The notes under the pieces were generated by a model, which did no database searches, was not told where the DNA came from, and was given only the letters and a program-made list of their open reading frames with translations. From NCBI GenBank assembly GCA_934630385.1, contig CAKTWE010000090.1:1-6617 (forward strand): 6,617 nt of DNA, read 5' to 3'. The DNA is from an uncultured Collinsella sp. (GTDB lineage Bacteria > Actinomycetota > Coriobacteriia > Coriobacteriales > Coriobacteriaceae). Position 1 is the stretch's first letter; every line of letters begins with the position of its first letter. Position numbers and translations under genes: made by a program. Below are positions 1 to 5,921 of this stretch, piece after piece.

Positions 1-192
1 CCACTCATTCCGTGCGGGTTATATGCAGGTTTGCCTGCGCACGCTATCATGTATGGGTTAGACCGCAACTATGTACCCCATACGCGAAGGGATGCGCATG
101 TATCTGAAGATCGACATGTTCTAGCCGGGCTTACCCCCGCAGTGGCGCCATGCGCCCCATCAATTCTGCCGATTTTCACCTTCACGCATATA

Positions 193-198
193 AAGGAG
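193..198 (+). promoter_or_regulatory. Ribosome binding site of prfA
   Basis: AAGGAG lies 7 bases before the ATG at 206. It fixes that ATG as the prfA start, and the encoded protein then begins with MRDKLEKI, as expected for RF1. No convincing promoter is visible in the 192 bases before it, so prfA may be transcribed from further upstream. Confidence 0.85.
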
Positions 199-205
199 TC
201 CCGTC

Positions 206-1273
206 ATGCGCGACAAGCTCGAAAAGATCATCAAGGCCTACGAGGAGCTCGAGAAGAAGCTTTCCGATCCGGCCGTCGCCTCCGATATCAAGGAGTTCAC
301 GCGTCTCAACAAGGAGTACGCGCACCAGTCCGACCTCATCGCCGCCTCGCGCGAGTACATCGGCGCGCTCGATGACATCGAGGCTGCCAAGGAAATGCTC
401 CACGATACCACCGATGCCGATGAGAAGGAGATGCTCCAGATGGACATCTCCGAAAACGAGGCCAAGCTTCCCCAGCTCGAGGAAGACATTAAGTACATGC
501 TCATCCCGAGTGACCCCAACGACGACAAGAACACCATCGTCGAGATTCGCTCCGCCGCCGGTGGCGACGAGGCAGCCATCTTTGCCGGCGACCTGTACAA
601 GATGTATCAGCGTTTCTGCGAATCGCGCGGTTGGAAGACCACCGTGCTCGATTCCAGCCCCAGTGAGGCCGGCGGCTTTAAGTCCATCGAGTTCAAGGTC
701 GAGGGCGACCGCGTCTACTCCGTTATGAAGTTTGAGTCCGGCGTGCACCGCGTCCAGCGCGTCCCCAAGACCGAGTCCCAGGGCCGCATTCAGACCTCCA
801 CGGCTACCGTCGCCGTACTTCCCGAGGCCGAGGAAATCGACGTCCAGATCAACCAATCCGACCTGCGCATCGACACTTACTGCGCCTCCGGCCCTGGCGG
901 TCAGTGCGTTAACACCACGTATTCCGCCGTGCGCATCACCCACCTGCCCACCAACACCGTGGTGCAGTCGCAGGAACAGCGCTCCCAGATTCAGAACCGC
1001 GAAGTCTGCATGCAGATGCTGCGCGCTCGTCTGTACGAGATGGAGCTCGAGAAGCAGCAGGCAGAGCTCGGTGCCGAGCGCCAAAGCCAGATCGGCCACG
1101 GCAACCGTTCCGAGAAGATCCGTACCTACAACCAGCCCCAGGACCGCGTGACCGATCACCGCATCGGCTTCAACTCCACCTACAACGGCGTCCTTCTGGG
1201 CGACCAGCTCGGCACCGTCATCGAGGCGCTCGCCGCCGCCGAGCGTGCCGAGAAGCTGGCACAGGCTGTGTAG
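206..1273 (+). CDS. prfA: Peptide chain release factor 1 (RF1)
   Basis: This cytosolic translation factor reads UAA and UAG stop codons in the ribosomal A site and triggers hydrolysis of peptidyl-tRNA. The 355-residue length is normal for RF1. The first ~100 residues are charged and helical (domain 1). The stop-codon recognition tripeptide is P187-K188-T189, inside HRVQRVPKTESQGRI; a PxT tripeptide marks RF1, whereas RF2 carries SPF. The catalytic GGQ is at 231-233 in ASGPGGQCVNTT, and Q233 is the glutamine that PrmC methylates. The C-terminal part (SAVRITHLPTN, then RSQIQN and a long helix) is typical. The residue after GGQ is Cys, where many RF1 proteins have His. An AAGGAG site precedes the start. 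A strong hairpin begins 4 bases after the TAG stop. prmC is not next to it; an unrelated hydratase gene follows after about 450 bases, so prfA seems to end its transcript here. Identification is very secure. Confidence 0.97.
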   Translation: MRDKLEKIIKAYEELEKKLSDPAVASDIKEFTRLNKEYAHQSDLIAASREYIGALDDIEAAKEMLHDTTDADEKEMLQMDISENEAKLPQLEEDIKYMLIPSDPNDDKNTIVEIRSAAGGDEAAIFAGDLYKMYQRFCESRGWKTTVLDSSPSEAGGFKSIEFKVEGDRVYSVMKFESGVHRVQRVPKTESQGRIQTSTATVAVLPEAEEIDVQINQSDLRIDTYCASGPGGQCVNTTYSAVRITHLPTNTVVQSQEQRSQIQNREVCMQMLRARLYEMELEKQQAELGAERQSQIGHGNRSEKIRTYNQPQDRVTDHRIGFNSTYNGVLLGDQLGTVIEALAAAERAEKLAQAV

Positions 1274-1276
1274 TGG

Positions 1277-1304
1277 GTTACGCGGTTTTGCCAAACCGCG
1301 TAAC
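1277..1304 (+). terminator. 12-bp hairpin just after prfA, possible terminator
   Basis: GTTACGCGGTTT and its exact complement AAACCGCGTAAC form a perfect 12-bp stem with a TGCC loop, starting 4 bases after the prfA stop. Position and stability suit transcription termination or 3' end protection. No T-run follows, so it is not a textbook intrinsic terminator. Confidence 0.5.
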
Positions 1305-1315
1305 GGGTCGACGCT

Positions 1316-1418
1316 GAGCGGGCCGCATTTGGACAATCTGACGTTCAACTTCAAGGGCGCGACCAGAAGGTCAGCGCCCTTTCGTTTCACGTCACCTTGT
1401 CTCAAATGCGGACCGCTC
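1316..1418. repeat. 103-bp imperfect palindrome (REP/MITE-like), with possible terminator core
   Basis: The two halves pair in register in four blocks. GAGCGG-G-CCGCATTTG (from 1316) pairs with CAAATGCGG-A-CCGCTC (ending 1418). GACA (1332-1335) pairs with TGTC (1398-1401). TGACGT (1339-1344) pairs with ACGTCA (1389-1394). AAGGGCGCGACC (1353-1364) pairs with GGTC-A-GCGCCCTT (1369-1382) around an AGAA loop. The inner hairpin is followed by TTTCGTTTC and could act as an intrinsic terminator on the plus strand. The nested, mostly conserved pairing suggests a mobile palindromic repeat or a selected RNA structure. Nothing in it encodes a protein. Confidence 0.6.
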
Positions 1419-1472
1419 GCTGTCCGTCCTCTACCTGCGTCGTTGCCTTGCTCCGGATGCGGAAGGGGTAGT

Positions 1473-1571
1473 CATTGGGGACGTTCTTAAATGACTAGTC
1501 AAAGGGGATACTCTTGCGGCACTTGGCACTTGGGGACGTTCCTTTTGTGCCGGCACTTTGGGACATTCCTT
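1473..1571. repeat. Three tandemly arranged copies of a GGGACGTTCCTT-type motif
   Basis: Copy 1 is CATTGGGGACGTTCTT at 1473-1488, copy 2 CACTTGGGGACGTTCCTT at 1527-1544, and copy 3 CACTTTGGGACATTCCTT at 1554-1571. Copy 1 sits between TAGTCATT (1469-1476) and its complement AATGACTA (1490-1497). Copy 2 sits between GGCAC (1525-1529) and GTGCC (1547-1551), so each of these can form a small hairpin. Repeats of this flavour resemble REP units associated with Y1 (IS200-like) transposases, but no transposase is present in the window. That link is inference. Confidence 0.55.
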
Positions 1572-1605
1572 GTCAAGAGAGTGATGCAAGGGGCTCGTTC
1601 TTTAC

Positions 1606-1634
1606 TTTACTTAGATGAAGTGAACGTGTAGATT
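1606..1634 (+). promoter_or_regulatory. Possible sigma70-type promoter of the hydratase gene
   Basis: TTTACT (1606-1611) and TAGATT (1629-1634) are separated by 17 bases and match the -35 and -10 consensus at 4 of 6 positions each. They lie about 90 bases before the chosen start codon, just after the repeat cluster. The local AT-richness supports a promoter here, but the match is weak. Confidence 0.25.
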
Positions 1635-1711
1635 CGTAACCCACTCGCAACCGTTCTATGGCACGATATTGAACGAATGTATGCTATGCGCTCAAATCTT
1701 TTGGGCAGAGT

Positions 1712-1716
1712 GGGAG
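1712..1716 (+). promoter_or_regulatory. Ribosome binding site that decides the hydratase start
   Basis: GGGAG lies 5 bases before the ATG at 1722. The in-frame ATG at 1677 has no purine-rich site before it, and its extra 15 residues ([15 protein letters not shown]) do not resemble the start of this family, whereas [11 protein letters not shown] does. Confidence 0.7.
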
Positions 1717-1721
1717 ACAGT

Positions 1722-4022
1722 ATGGTCAAGCTGTACGAGGACGGCATCTACCTGCGCGGCGGCAGCGAGGTTGTGCCTGCGGCCGAGGCTGCCGAGCGCG
1801 GTATTACGCAGACGCCCGAGGACGCCAAGCGTGGTACCATCGCGTATTCGATCCTTCAGGCACACAACACGTCCGGAGATCCTGAGGCGCTCAAGATTCG
1901 CTTCGACGCCATGGCGAGCCACGACATCACCTTTGTCGGCATCATCCAGACGGCGCGTGCCTCGGGCATGGAGCAGTTCCCGCTGCCCTACGTGCTCACC
2001 AACTGCCATAACTCGCTGTGTGCCGTGGGCGGCACCATCAACGAGGACGACCACGTCTTTGGCCTCTCGGCTGCCAAGAAGTACGGCGGCATTTTCGTCC
2101 CGCCGCATATCGCCGTCATCCACTCCTTTATGCGTGAGAACTTCGCCGGTTGCGGCAAGATGATCCTGGGCTCCGACTCGCACACCCGCTATGGCGCCCT
2201 GGGCACCATGGCCGTGGGCGAGGGCGGTGGCGAGCTGGCAAAGCAGCTGCTGCGCGACACCTACGATGTCGCCTATCCCGGTGTCGTCGCCATCTACCTC
2301 ACGGGCGCCCCGCGTCCCGGCGTCGGCCCACACGACGTGGCGCTCGCCATCATCCGTGCTGTCTTTGCCAAGGGCTACGTCAAGAACAAGGTCATGGAGT
2401 TCGTGGGCCCCGGCATCGCGAGTATGACGACTGACTACCGCAACGGCGTTGACGTTATGACCACCGAGACCACCTGCCTGTCGAGCATCTGGGCCACCGA
2501 CGAGGACACGCATGCGTTCCTGGCCATGCACGGCCGCGGCGACGACTACCGCGAGCTCAAGCCCGCCGATGTTGCCTACTACGACGGCTGCGTCGAGGTC
2601 GATCTGTCGAGCATCAAGCCTATGATCGCGCTGCCGTTCCACCCCTCCAACGGCTTTGAGATCGAGGAGCTCAACGAGAACCTCGAGGACATCCTTCACG
2701 AGGTGGAGCTCGAGGCCGCCAAGATCGGCGAGGGCAAGACGCACTTTAGCCTGCTCGACAAGATCGTCGACGGCAAGCTGCACGTGCAGCAGGGCGTTAT
2801 CGCCGGCTGCTCGGGTGGCAACTACGACTCCGTGGTCCAGGCTGCCCGCGTGCTCAAGGGCGCCAACACCGGCTGCGGCGAGTTCTCGCTGTCGGTCTAT
2901 CCCACAAGCCAGCCCGTGGCGCTCGAGCTCACACGCCGCGGTTACATCTACGACCTTATGGAGGCCGGCGCGATCGTGCGCACGGCATTTTGCGGCCCGT
3001 GCTTTGGCGCCGGCGACACGCCTGCCAACAACGGCCTTTCGATCCGCCACACTACGCGCAACTTCCCCAATCGCGAGGGTTCCAAGCCGGGTAATGGCCA
3101 GCTGTGCGCCGTGGCCTTGATGGACGCCCGCTCCATTGCGGCGACGGCGGCCAACGGCGGCGTCCTGACGCCGGCGACCGACCTGCCCGAGGAGACTTGG
3201 GACGAGGCCTGCGAGTACACCTTTGACGACGCGCCGTACAAAAAGCGCGTGTACTGGGGCTTTGGCAAGGCAGAGCCTGCCGACGAGCTGGTCGAAGGCC
3301 CCAACATCAAGTCGTGGCCCGCGATGGAGCCCCTCGGCGATGACATCCTGCTCAAGGTGTGCTCCAAGATCATGGACCCGGTCACCACGACCGACGAGCT
3401 CATTCCTTCGGGCGAGACGAGCTCCTTCCGCTCCAACCCGCTGGGCCTGGCCGAGTTTACGCTGAGCCGTCGCGACCCGGCCTACGTGGGCCGCTCCAAG
3501 GAGGTTGACGCCGTGGAGAAGCGTCGCGTGGCCGGCGAGGCCGCGGGCGACCTGGCGGTACTCGATGCCGAGCTTGCCGGCGTGTTTGAGGCACTGGCCG
3601 GCGCAGGTGTCGCGGCCGATGCCAAGGCGACCGAGTACGGCTCTATGCTCTATGCCAAGAAGCCCGGCGACGGTTCTGCCCGCGAGCAGGCCGCGAGCTG
3701 CCAGCGCGTGATTGGCGGCCTGGCCAACATCGTCCACGAGTACGCCACCAAGCGCTATCGCTCCAACGTGATGAACTGGGGCATGGTGCCCTTCCAGATG
3801 GAGGCCGAGCCCAACTTTGAGGTGGGCGACTACGTCTTCGTGCCGGGTATCCGCGCCGCGCTCGATGGCGACCTGAAGGACATCGCCGCCTACGTGGTGC
3901 ATGCTGACGGTGCGGTCGAGCAGATTGAGCTCTACATTGCCGACATGACGGCAGAGGAGCGCGCCATCGTCAAGGCCGGCTGCCTGATCAACTACAACAA
4001 GTTCAAGGCCGCTGCCGAGTAA
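1722..4022 (+). CDS. Aconitase-superfamily hydratase (aconitate hydratase-like, 4Fe-4S)
   Basis: Predicted cytosolic iron-sulfur (de)hydratase of 766 residues in the aconitase superfamily. Family members isomerise citrate to isocitrate or hydrate related acids. The N-terminal catalytic domains carry GSDSHT (150-155), the counterpart of the TDSHT active-site motif. The three cluster ligands are probably C363 ([10 protein letters not shown]) and C424 and C427 (FCGPCFGA, matching aconitase signature 2). The C-terminal swivel domain has GSAREQAA (from 651), the counterpart of SSREHAA, and then [14 protein letters not shown]363 is followed by SGGN instead of the usual TN. This and the overall style suggest the divergent YbhJ-like hydratase branch more than classical AcnA or AcnB, so the substrate is uncertain. 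An alternative start at 1677 would add 15 residues. It looks monocistronic: repeats precede it and a convergent gene follows. Superfamily very secure, substrate not. Confidence 0.9.
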   Translation: MVKLYEDGIYLRGGSEVVPAAEAAERGITQTPEDAKRGTIAYSILQAHNTSGDPEALKIRFDAMASHDITFVGIIQTARASGMEQFPLPYVLTNCHNSLCAVGGTINEDDHVFGLSAAKKYGGIFVPPHIAVIHSFMRENFAGCGKMILGSDSHTRYGALGTMAVGEGGGELAKQLLRDTYDVAYPGVVAIYLTGAPRPGVGPHDVALAIIRAVFAKGYVKNKVMEFVGPGIASMTTDYRNGVDVMTTETTCLSSIWATDEDTHAFLAMHGRGDDYRELKPADVAYYDGCVEVDLSSIKPMIALPFHPSNGFEIEELNENLEDILHEVELEAAKIGEGKTHFSLLDKIVDGKLHVQQGVIAGCSGGNYDSVVQAARVLKGANTGCGEFSLSVYPTSQPVALELTRRGYIYDLMEAGAIVRTAFCGPCFGAGDTPANNGLSIRHTTRNFPNREGSKPGNGQLCAVALMDARSIAATAANGGVLTPATDLPEETWDEACEYTFDDAPYKKRVYWGFGKAEPADELVEGPNIKSWPAMEPLGDDILLKVCSKIMDPVTTTDELIPSGETSSFRSNPLGLAEFTLSRRDPAYVGRSKEVDAVEKRRVAGEAAGDLAVLDAELAGVFEALAGAGVAADAKATEYGSMLYAKKPGDGSAREQAASCQRVIGGLANIVHEYATKRYRSNVMNWGMVPFQMEAEPNFEVGDYVFVPGIRAALDGDLKDIAAYVVHADGAVEQIELYIADMTAEERAIVKAGCLINYNKFKAAAE

Positions 4023-4033
4023 CTCTGCTGTAC

Positions 4034-4105
4034 GCCCCGGCCACACCTTTCCCTCGTGCTCACGCGCTTCGCGAGGGTCGCCCGAGGGAAAGGTGTGGCC
4101 GGGGC
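4034..4105. repeat. Large hairpin with a perfect 23-bp stem between convergent genes
   Basis: Positions 4034-4056 and 4083-4105 are exact reverse complements (23 bp), enclosing 26 bases. The loop itself holds CGCG-CTT-CGCG (4063-4073). A second CGAGGG at 4072-4077 can compete for the CCCTCG at 4051-4056, so two alternative folds exist. The hairpin starts 11 bases after the hydratase stop codon. It may stop or slow transcription from either side or protect 3' ends, but no T-run follows on either strand. Such a long perfect stem may also be a mobile palindromic repeat. Confidence 0.7.
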
Positions 4106-4183
4106 TACCGCGACGTTCTCGTTGGGTCTTGAGGGACGCTAAAAAAGATTGAGCTTGAAGCCGCCAGCGGGAGCCGTCTTCGT

Positions 4184-4205
4184 GGCTGTGTACAGCCTTT
4201 TCTTC
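4184..4205 (+). terminator. Candidate intrinsic terminator for the hydratase gene
   Basis: GGCTGT-GT-ACAGCC is a perfect short palindrome followed directly by TTTTCTTC on the plus strand. It lies downstream of the hydratase gene and just inside the gap before the end of the convergent surface gene at 4217. The stem is short (5-6 bp), so strength is uncertain. On the minus strand a TTTTTT run at 4146-4141 follows a poorly paired GC-rich stretch (about 4157-4181) and could help end the surface-gene transcript, but I cannot draw a convincing stem for it. Confidence 0.45.
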
Positions 4206-4216
4206 AATGCGGTCTG

Positions 4217-4975
4217 CTATGCCGCTTGGGGTGTTTCATCTTGTCTGTCCGCAGCGGGACTGTCGGCGCCTTTGGGGCTACCGTTTTCGCTGCCGGTGTC
4301 GTTTGTTCCATCCCTTTCGGTTGCCGAGGTTCCCGGCTGGATTGCCTCGGCGACTTCCTGCCCTGCAGAGTCGGCCTGGGGCACGTACTCAGCTTTCGTA
4401 TAGTGCGTTGCCTTGGATCCGAGGGGCACGTCCGCAAGTGCGTAGGCATTTCCGTCGGCTCCGTAGAGGGTTCCGGGAAGCAAAGACGACGCCAGGCTCT
4501 TCGTCCTCTGGGTTCCAAGCGTCAGGGAGCGAAGCGAGGGACAGTTGTAGAACATGCTGCCTACACTGCCGGCGACCTTGGCCGTGCTCCAGGTCGAGAG
4601 GTCGAGCGAAGTGAGGGATTTGCAGCTCTGGAATACGTTTCCCATGTCCTTGGCACTCGAGGTATTCCACTTCGAAAAGTCAAGCGAAGTGAGGGAGGTA
4701 CAGCAGCCGAACATGCCGCTCATGTCCGTGACGTGTGACATGTCCCAGCCGGAGACGTCGCCCAGAGAGACCTCCTCCGAGCCCACGTTCTCAATCTTCC
4801 ATTCGCTCGGAGTGATGACCGTGCCGTCATGCTTTACGAAGCAGGGGACGATCGTAGGTACGGAGACGTTGATCTGAGCCTCGTCCGCGAATGCGAAGGA
4901 GGGTGCGGCGGTGAGCGCCACCGCGAGTGAAAGGGCGCCAAGGAAGGCGCCGAGGAGTCTACCTCTTGTCCTCAT
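4217..4975 (-). CDS. Secreted BspA-like (DUF285) repeat protein with a VPT-type N-terminal module
   Basis: 252-residue predicted exported protein. A Sec signal peptide covers residues 1-30 (RTRGR, a hydrophobic core, then AFA before D31). Residues 35-62 (INVSVPTIVP...DGTVITPS...KIEN) resemble residues 51-81 of the exported protein encoded at 5322-5846. From about residue 76 come DUF285/BspA leucine-rich-type repeats of about 25 residues: MSGMFGCCTSLTSLDFSKW, MGNVFQSCKSLTSLDLSTW and the partial GSMFYNCPSLRSLTLG. BspA-type proteins are surface adhesins or ligand binders. Residues 200-252 are a Ser/Gly/Asp/Ala linker that ends without an LPxTG signal or membrane helix, so it is secreted freely, held by partners, or truncated. 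GGGAGGA lies 5 bases before the ATG, and the start overlaps the previous gene by 17 bases, implying translational coupling. Domain call is secure; function is not known. Confidence 0.85.
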   Translation of the reverse strand: MRTRGRLLGAFLGALSLAVALTAAPSFAFADEAQINVSVPTIVPCFVKHDGTVITPSEWKIENVGSEEVSLGDVSGWDMSHVTDMSGMFGCCTSLTSLDFSKWNTSSAKDMGNVFQSCKSLTSLDLSTWSTAKVAGSVGSMFYNCPSLRSLTLGTQRTKSLASSLLPGTLYGADGNAYALADVPLGSKATHYTKAEYVPQADSAGQEVAEAIQPGTSATERDGTNDTGSENGSPKGADSPAADRQDETPQAA

Positions 4976-5293
4976 CGGTGTCCTCCCTCTTCGTGCGTGA
5001 AGTTATGGTCAGTCCCGCCGCGCACGCGGCAGCGCCGGCCATCAGGAACGGGGCCCACACGGATGGGTTGCCTGTCTGCGGCATGTTGCCACCCGCTTTT
5101 TTGCCTTTGGCCTGAGCGTCTTTGGCCTGCGCGTCGCTGTCTTGCTTTTGGCCCCAGCCGGGGCCGGTGATGACGGTGACCTCGGTGGTGCTCGTGTCTC
5201 CGTTCTGCGCGGGGGCGGGGCTGGGCAGAGCGACAACGTCCCCGCTAACACCGCTGCGGCGATAATGGTGCGCTTTGTCCCCATCGTCTTCAT
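4959..5293 (-). pseudogene. Small sortase-anchored surface protein (MPQTG), frameshifted
   Basis: Two frames together encode a complete small wall-anchored protein. The first, from ATG 5293, gives a signal peptide start (MKTMGTKRTIIAAAVLAGTLS). From about 5231 the frame lying one base back gives ALPSPAPAQNGDTSTTEVTV, a Gln/Lys/Ala/Asp linker, MPQTG at 5084-5070, a hydrophobic helix (VWAPFLMAGAAACAAGLTI) and the charged tail KREDTDEDKR, ending with TAG at 4961-4959. One missing base joins them, giving about 111 residues. The loss may lie near 5232, or in the C-rich stretch around 5220-5211. The second frame has no start codon of its own. Without the shift, an Arg/Pro-rich 83-residue product ends at 5042. 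The ATG lies 1 base after the ancestral stop of the upstream gene, and the end overlaps the BspA-like gene. MPQTG is a variant of the LPxTG signal. Frameshift may be real, phase-variable or a sequencing error. Confidence 0.75.
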
Positions 5294-5321
5294 GCTATTC
5301 CGCAAAACCCGCGGCGAACGT

Positions 5322-5846
5322 CTAGGTGACGGTTGCTGCCTTCTGTGCCTTGGAGAGGTCCTTGGTCATGTGAGAAACCTTGCCCGTAGGGGTGACGGCT
5401 ACGGAGTCTGTGCTGGAACCCGCATAGCCCATGTTCAAGGTCTTGCTGGTGGAGAGGTCGGCGGGCGTGGCGGCGGAGACACCGTTGAGCTCGAAGGACA
5501 GCGAGTTTTCGTTCGCGGACTTTGAGGCGTCGGCGACAAGGCTCCAACCCGTGTTCTCGGCGGAGGTCGACATGCCGACCACGTGGATGGGGAAGACGGA
5601 GAGGTTGACGATCTTAGTCGTATCGGCGGAAGGACCGATGAGCTTGCCGTCGGCATTGGCGGCAAATGGGATTACCGTGGGGACTTCGAAAGCGAGCTGG
5701 TCGTTGCCCTGGTCGTCCTTCGCGGCCTGAATGGTGACCTCGGTCGTGCCGATGTTGCCGGTGGCAAACGCCGCGGCGGGCGAGAGGGCGGTCGTTGCGA
5801 GCGCGAGACCGCATACGGCGGCGACGGCACGGTTTTTGATGGACAC
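5322..5846 (-). CDS. Secreted beta-rich surface protein of unknown family, C-terminus probably truncated
   Basis: 174-residue exported protein. The signal peptide spans residues 1-28 (KNR, a hydrophobic core, AFA before T29). The mature chain begins GNIGTTEVTIQ and then carries VPTVIPFAANADGKLIGPS (55-73), followed by alternating beta-strand-like segments rich in Ser/Thr/Ala, with no membrane helix and only one Cys, in the signal peptide. It resembles WxL- or TasA/camelysin-like secreted beta-sandwich proteins in style, but I cannot assign it to a family. The reading ends ATVT-TAG at 5324-5322. In the same frame TFAAGFAE and another TAG (5297-5295) follow, so a single TGG-to-TAG change would explain the end; the intact form would have 183 residues ending VTWTFAAGFAE. 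Start is GTG, supported by AAAGGA 6 bases upstream. Next gene starts 1 base after the second stop. Coding call secure, function unknown. Confidence 0.8.
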   Translation of the reverse strand: MSIKNRAVAAVCGLALATTALSPAAAFATGNIGTTEVTIQAAKDDQGNDQLAFEVPTVIPFAANADGKLIGPSADTTKIVNLSVFPIHVVGMSTSAENTGWSLVADASKSANENSLSFELNGVSAATPADLSTSKTLNMGYAGSSTDSVAVTPTGKVSHMTKDLSKAQKAATVT

Positions 5847-5852
5847 GGTTCT

Positions 5853-5858
5853 TCCTTT
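5853..5858 (-). promoter_or_regulatory. Ribosome binding site supporting a GTG start
   Basis: On the minus strand AAAGGA lies 6 bases before the GTG at 5846. It supports GTG as the true start of the secreted protein, since the encoded MSIKNRAVAAVCGLAL is a well-formed signal peptide beginning. Confidence 0.7.
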
Positions 5859-5886
5859 CTGTTGGCTTCCTGCCTTTGCTGTGGAA

Positions 5887-5904
5887 CGCGGGCGAGCGCC
5901 CGCG
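5887..5904 (-). repeat. GC-only hairpin between the pseudogene and the next surface gene
   Basis: CGCGGGC (5887-5893) and GCCCGCG (5898-5904) form a perfect 7-bp stem with a 4-base loop. It lies about 30 bases before the ribosome binding site of the gene starting at 5846 and just after the last relic codons of the upstream pseudogene. It could be an RNA processing or attenuation element, or a repeat. No T-run follows. Confidence 0.4.
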
Positions 5905-5921
5905 GACTCCCGAAATGAGTA

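Larger units (their letters stand above)
1272..1645. repeat. Repeat-rich intergenic segment bracketed by an 11-bp inverted repeat
   Basis: AGTGGGTTACG (1272-1282, overlapping the prfA stop) recurs exactly in reverse complement as CGTAACCCACT (1635-1645). The two copies enclose nearly all the non-coding DNA between prfA and the hydratase gene, including the hairpin, palindrome and triplicate motif listed separately. No coding sequence is credible inside, and I see no target-site duplication outside the arms. It could be a decayed MITE-like insertion, or the match could be chance; an 11-bp match over this span is only mildly surprising. Confidence 0.3.

Noticed and set aside
51..83. GTATGGG / CCCATAC inverted repeat upstream of prfA as terminator or operator
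   Set aside because: 7-bp stem with a 19-base loop, no T-run; could easily be chance.
189..194. TATAAA as a prfA -10 box
   Set aside because: It overlaps the AAGGAG ribosome site; transcripts would start at or beyond the start codon, and no -35 box fits.
182..1405. 407-codon open frame antisense to prfA
   Set aside because: Same shadow effect; prfA on the plus strand is certain and this frame has no motif of its own.
1692..4046. 784-codon open frame antisense to the hydratase gene
   Set aside because: It mirrors a GC-rich gene whose third-codon bias keeps the opposite frame open. The protein is a Leu/Val/Gly/His/Arg mixture without domains and has no ribosome binding site.
4207..4738. Plus-strand open frames opposite the BspA-like gene
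   Set aside because: Shadows of the minus-strand coding sequence, which has a signal peptide and DUF285 repeats.
5042..5293. 83-residue Arg/Pro-rich protein as an independent gene
   Set aside because: After the signal-peptide-like start it becomes ordinary out-of-frame GC-rich translation, while the neighbouring frame carries a full anchor signal.
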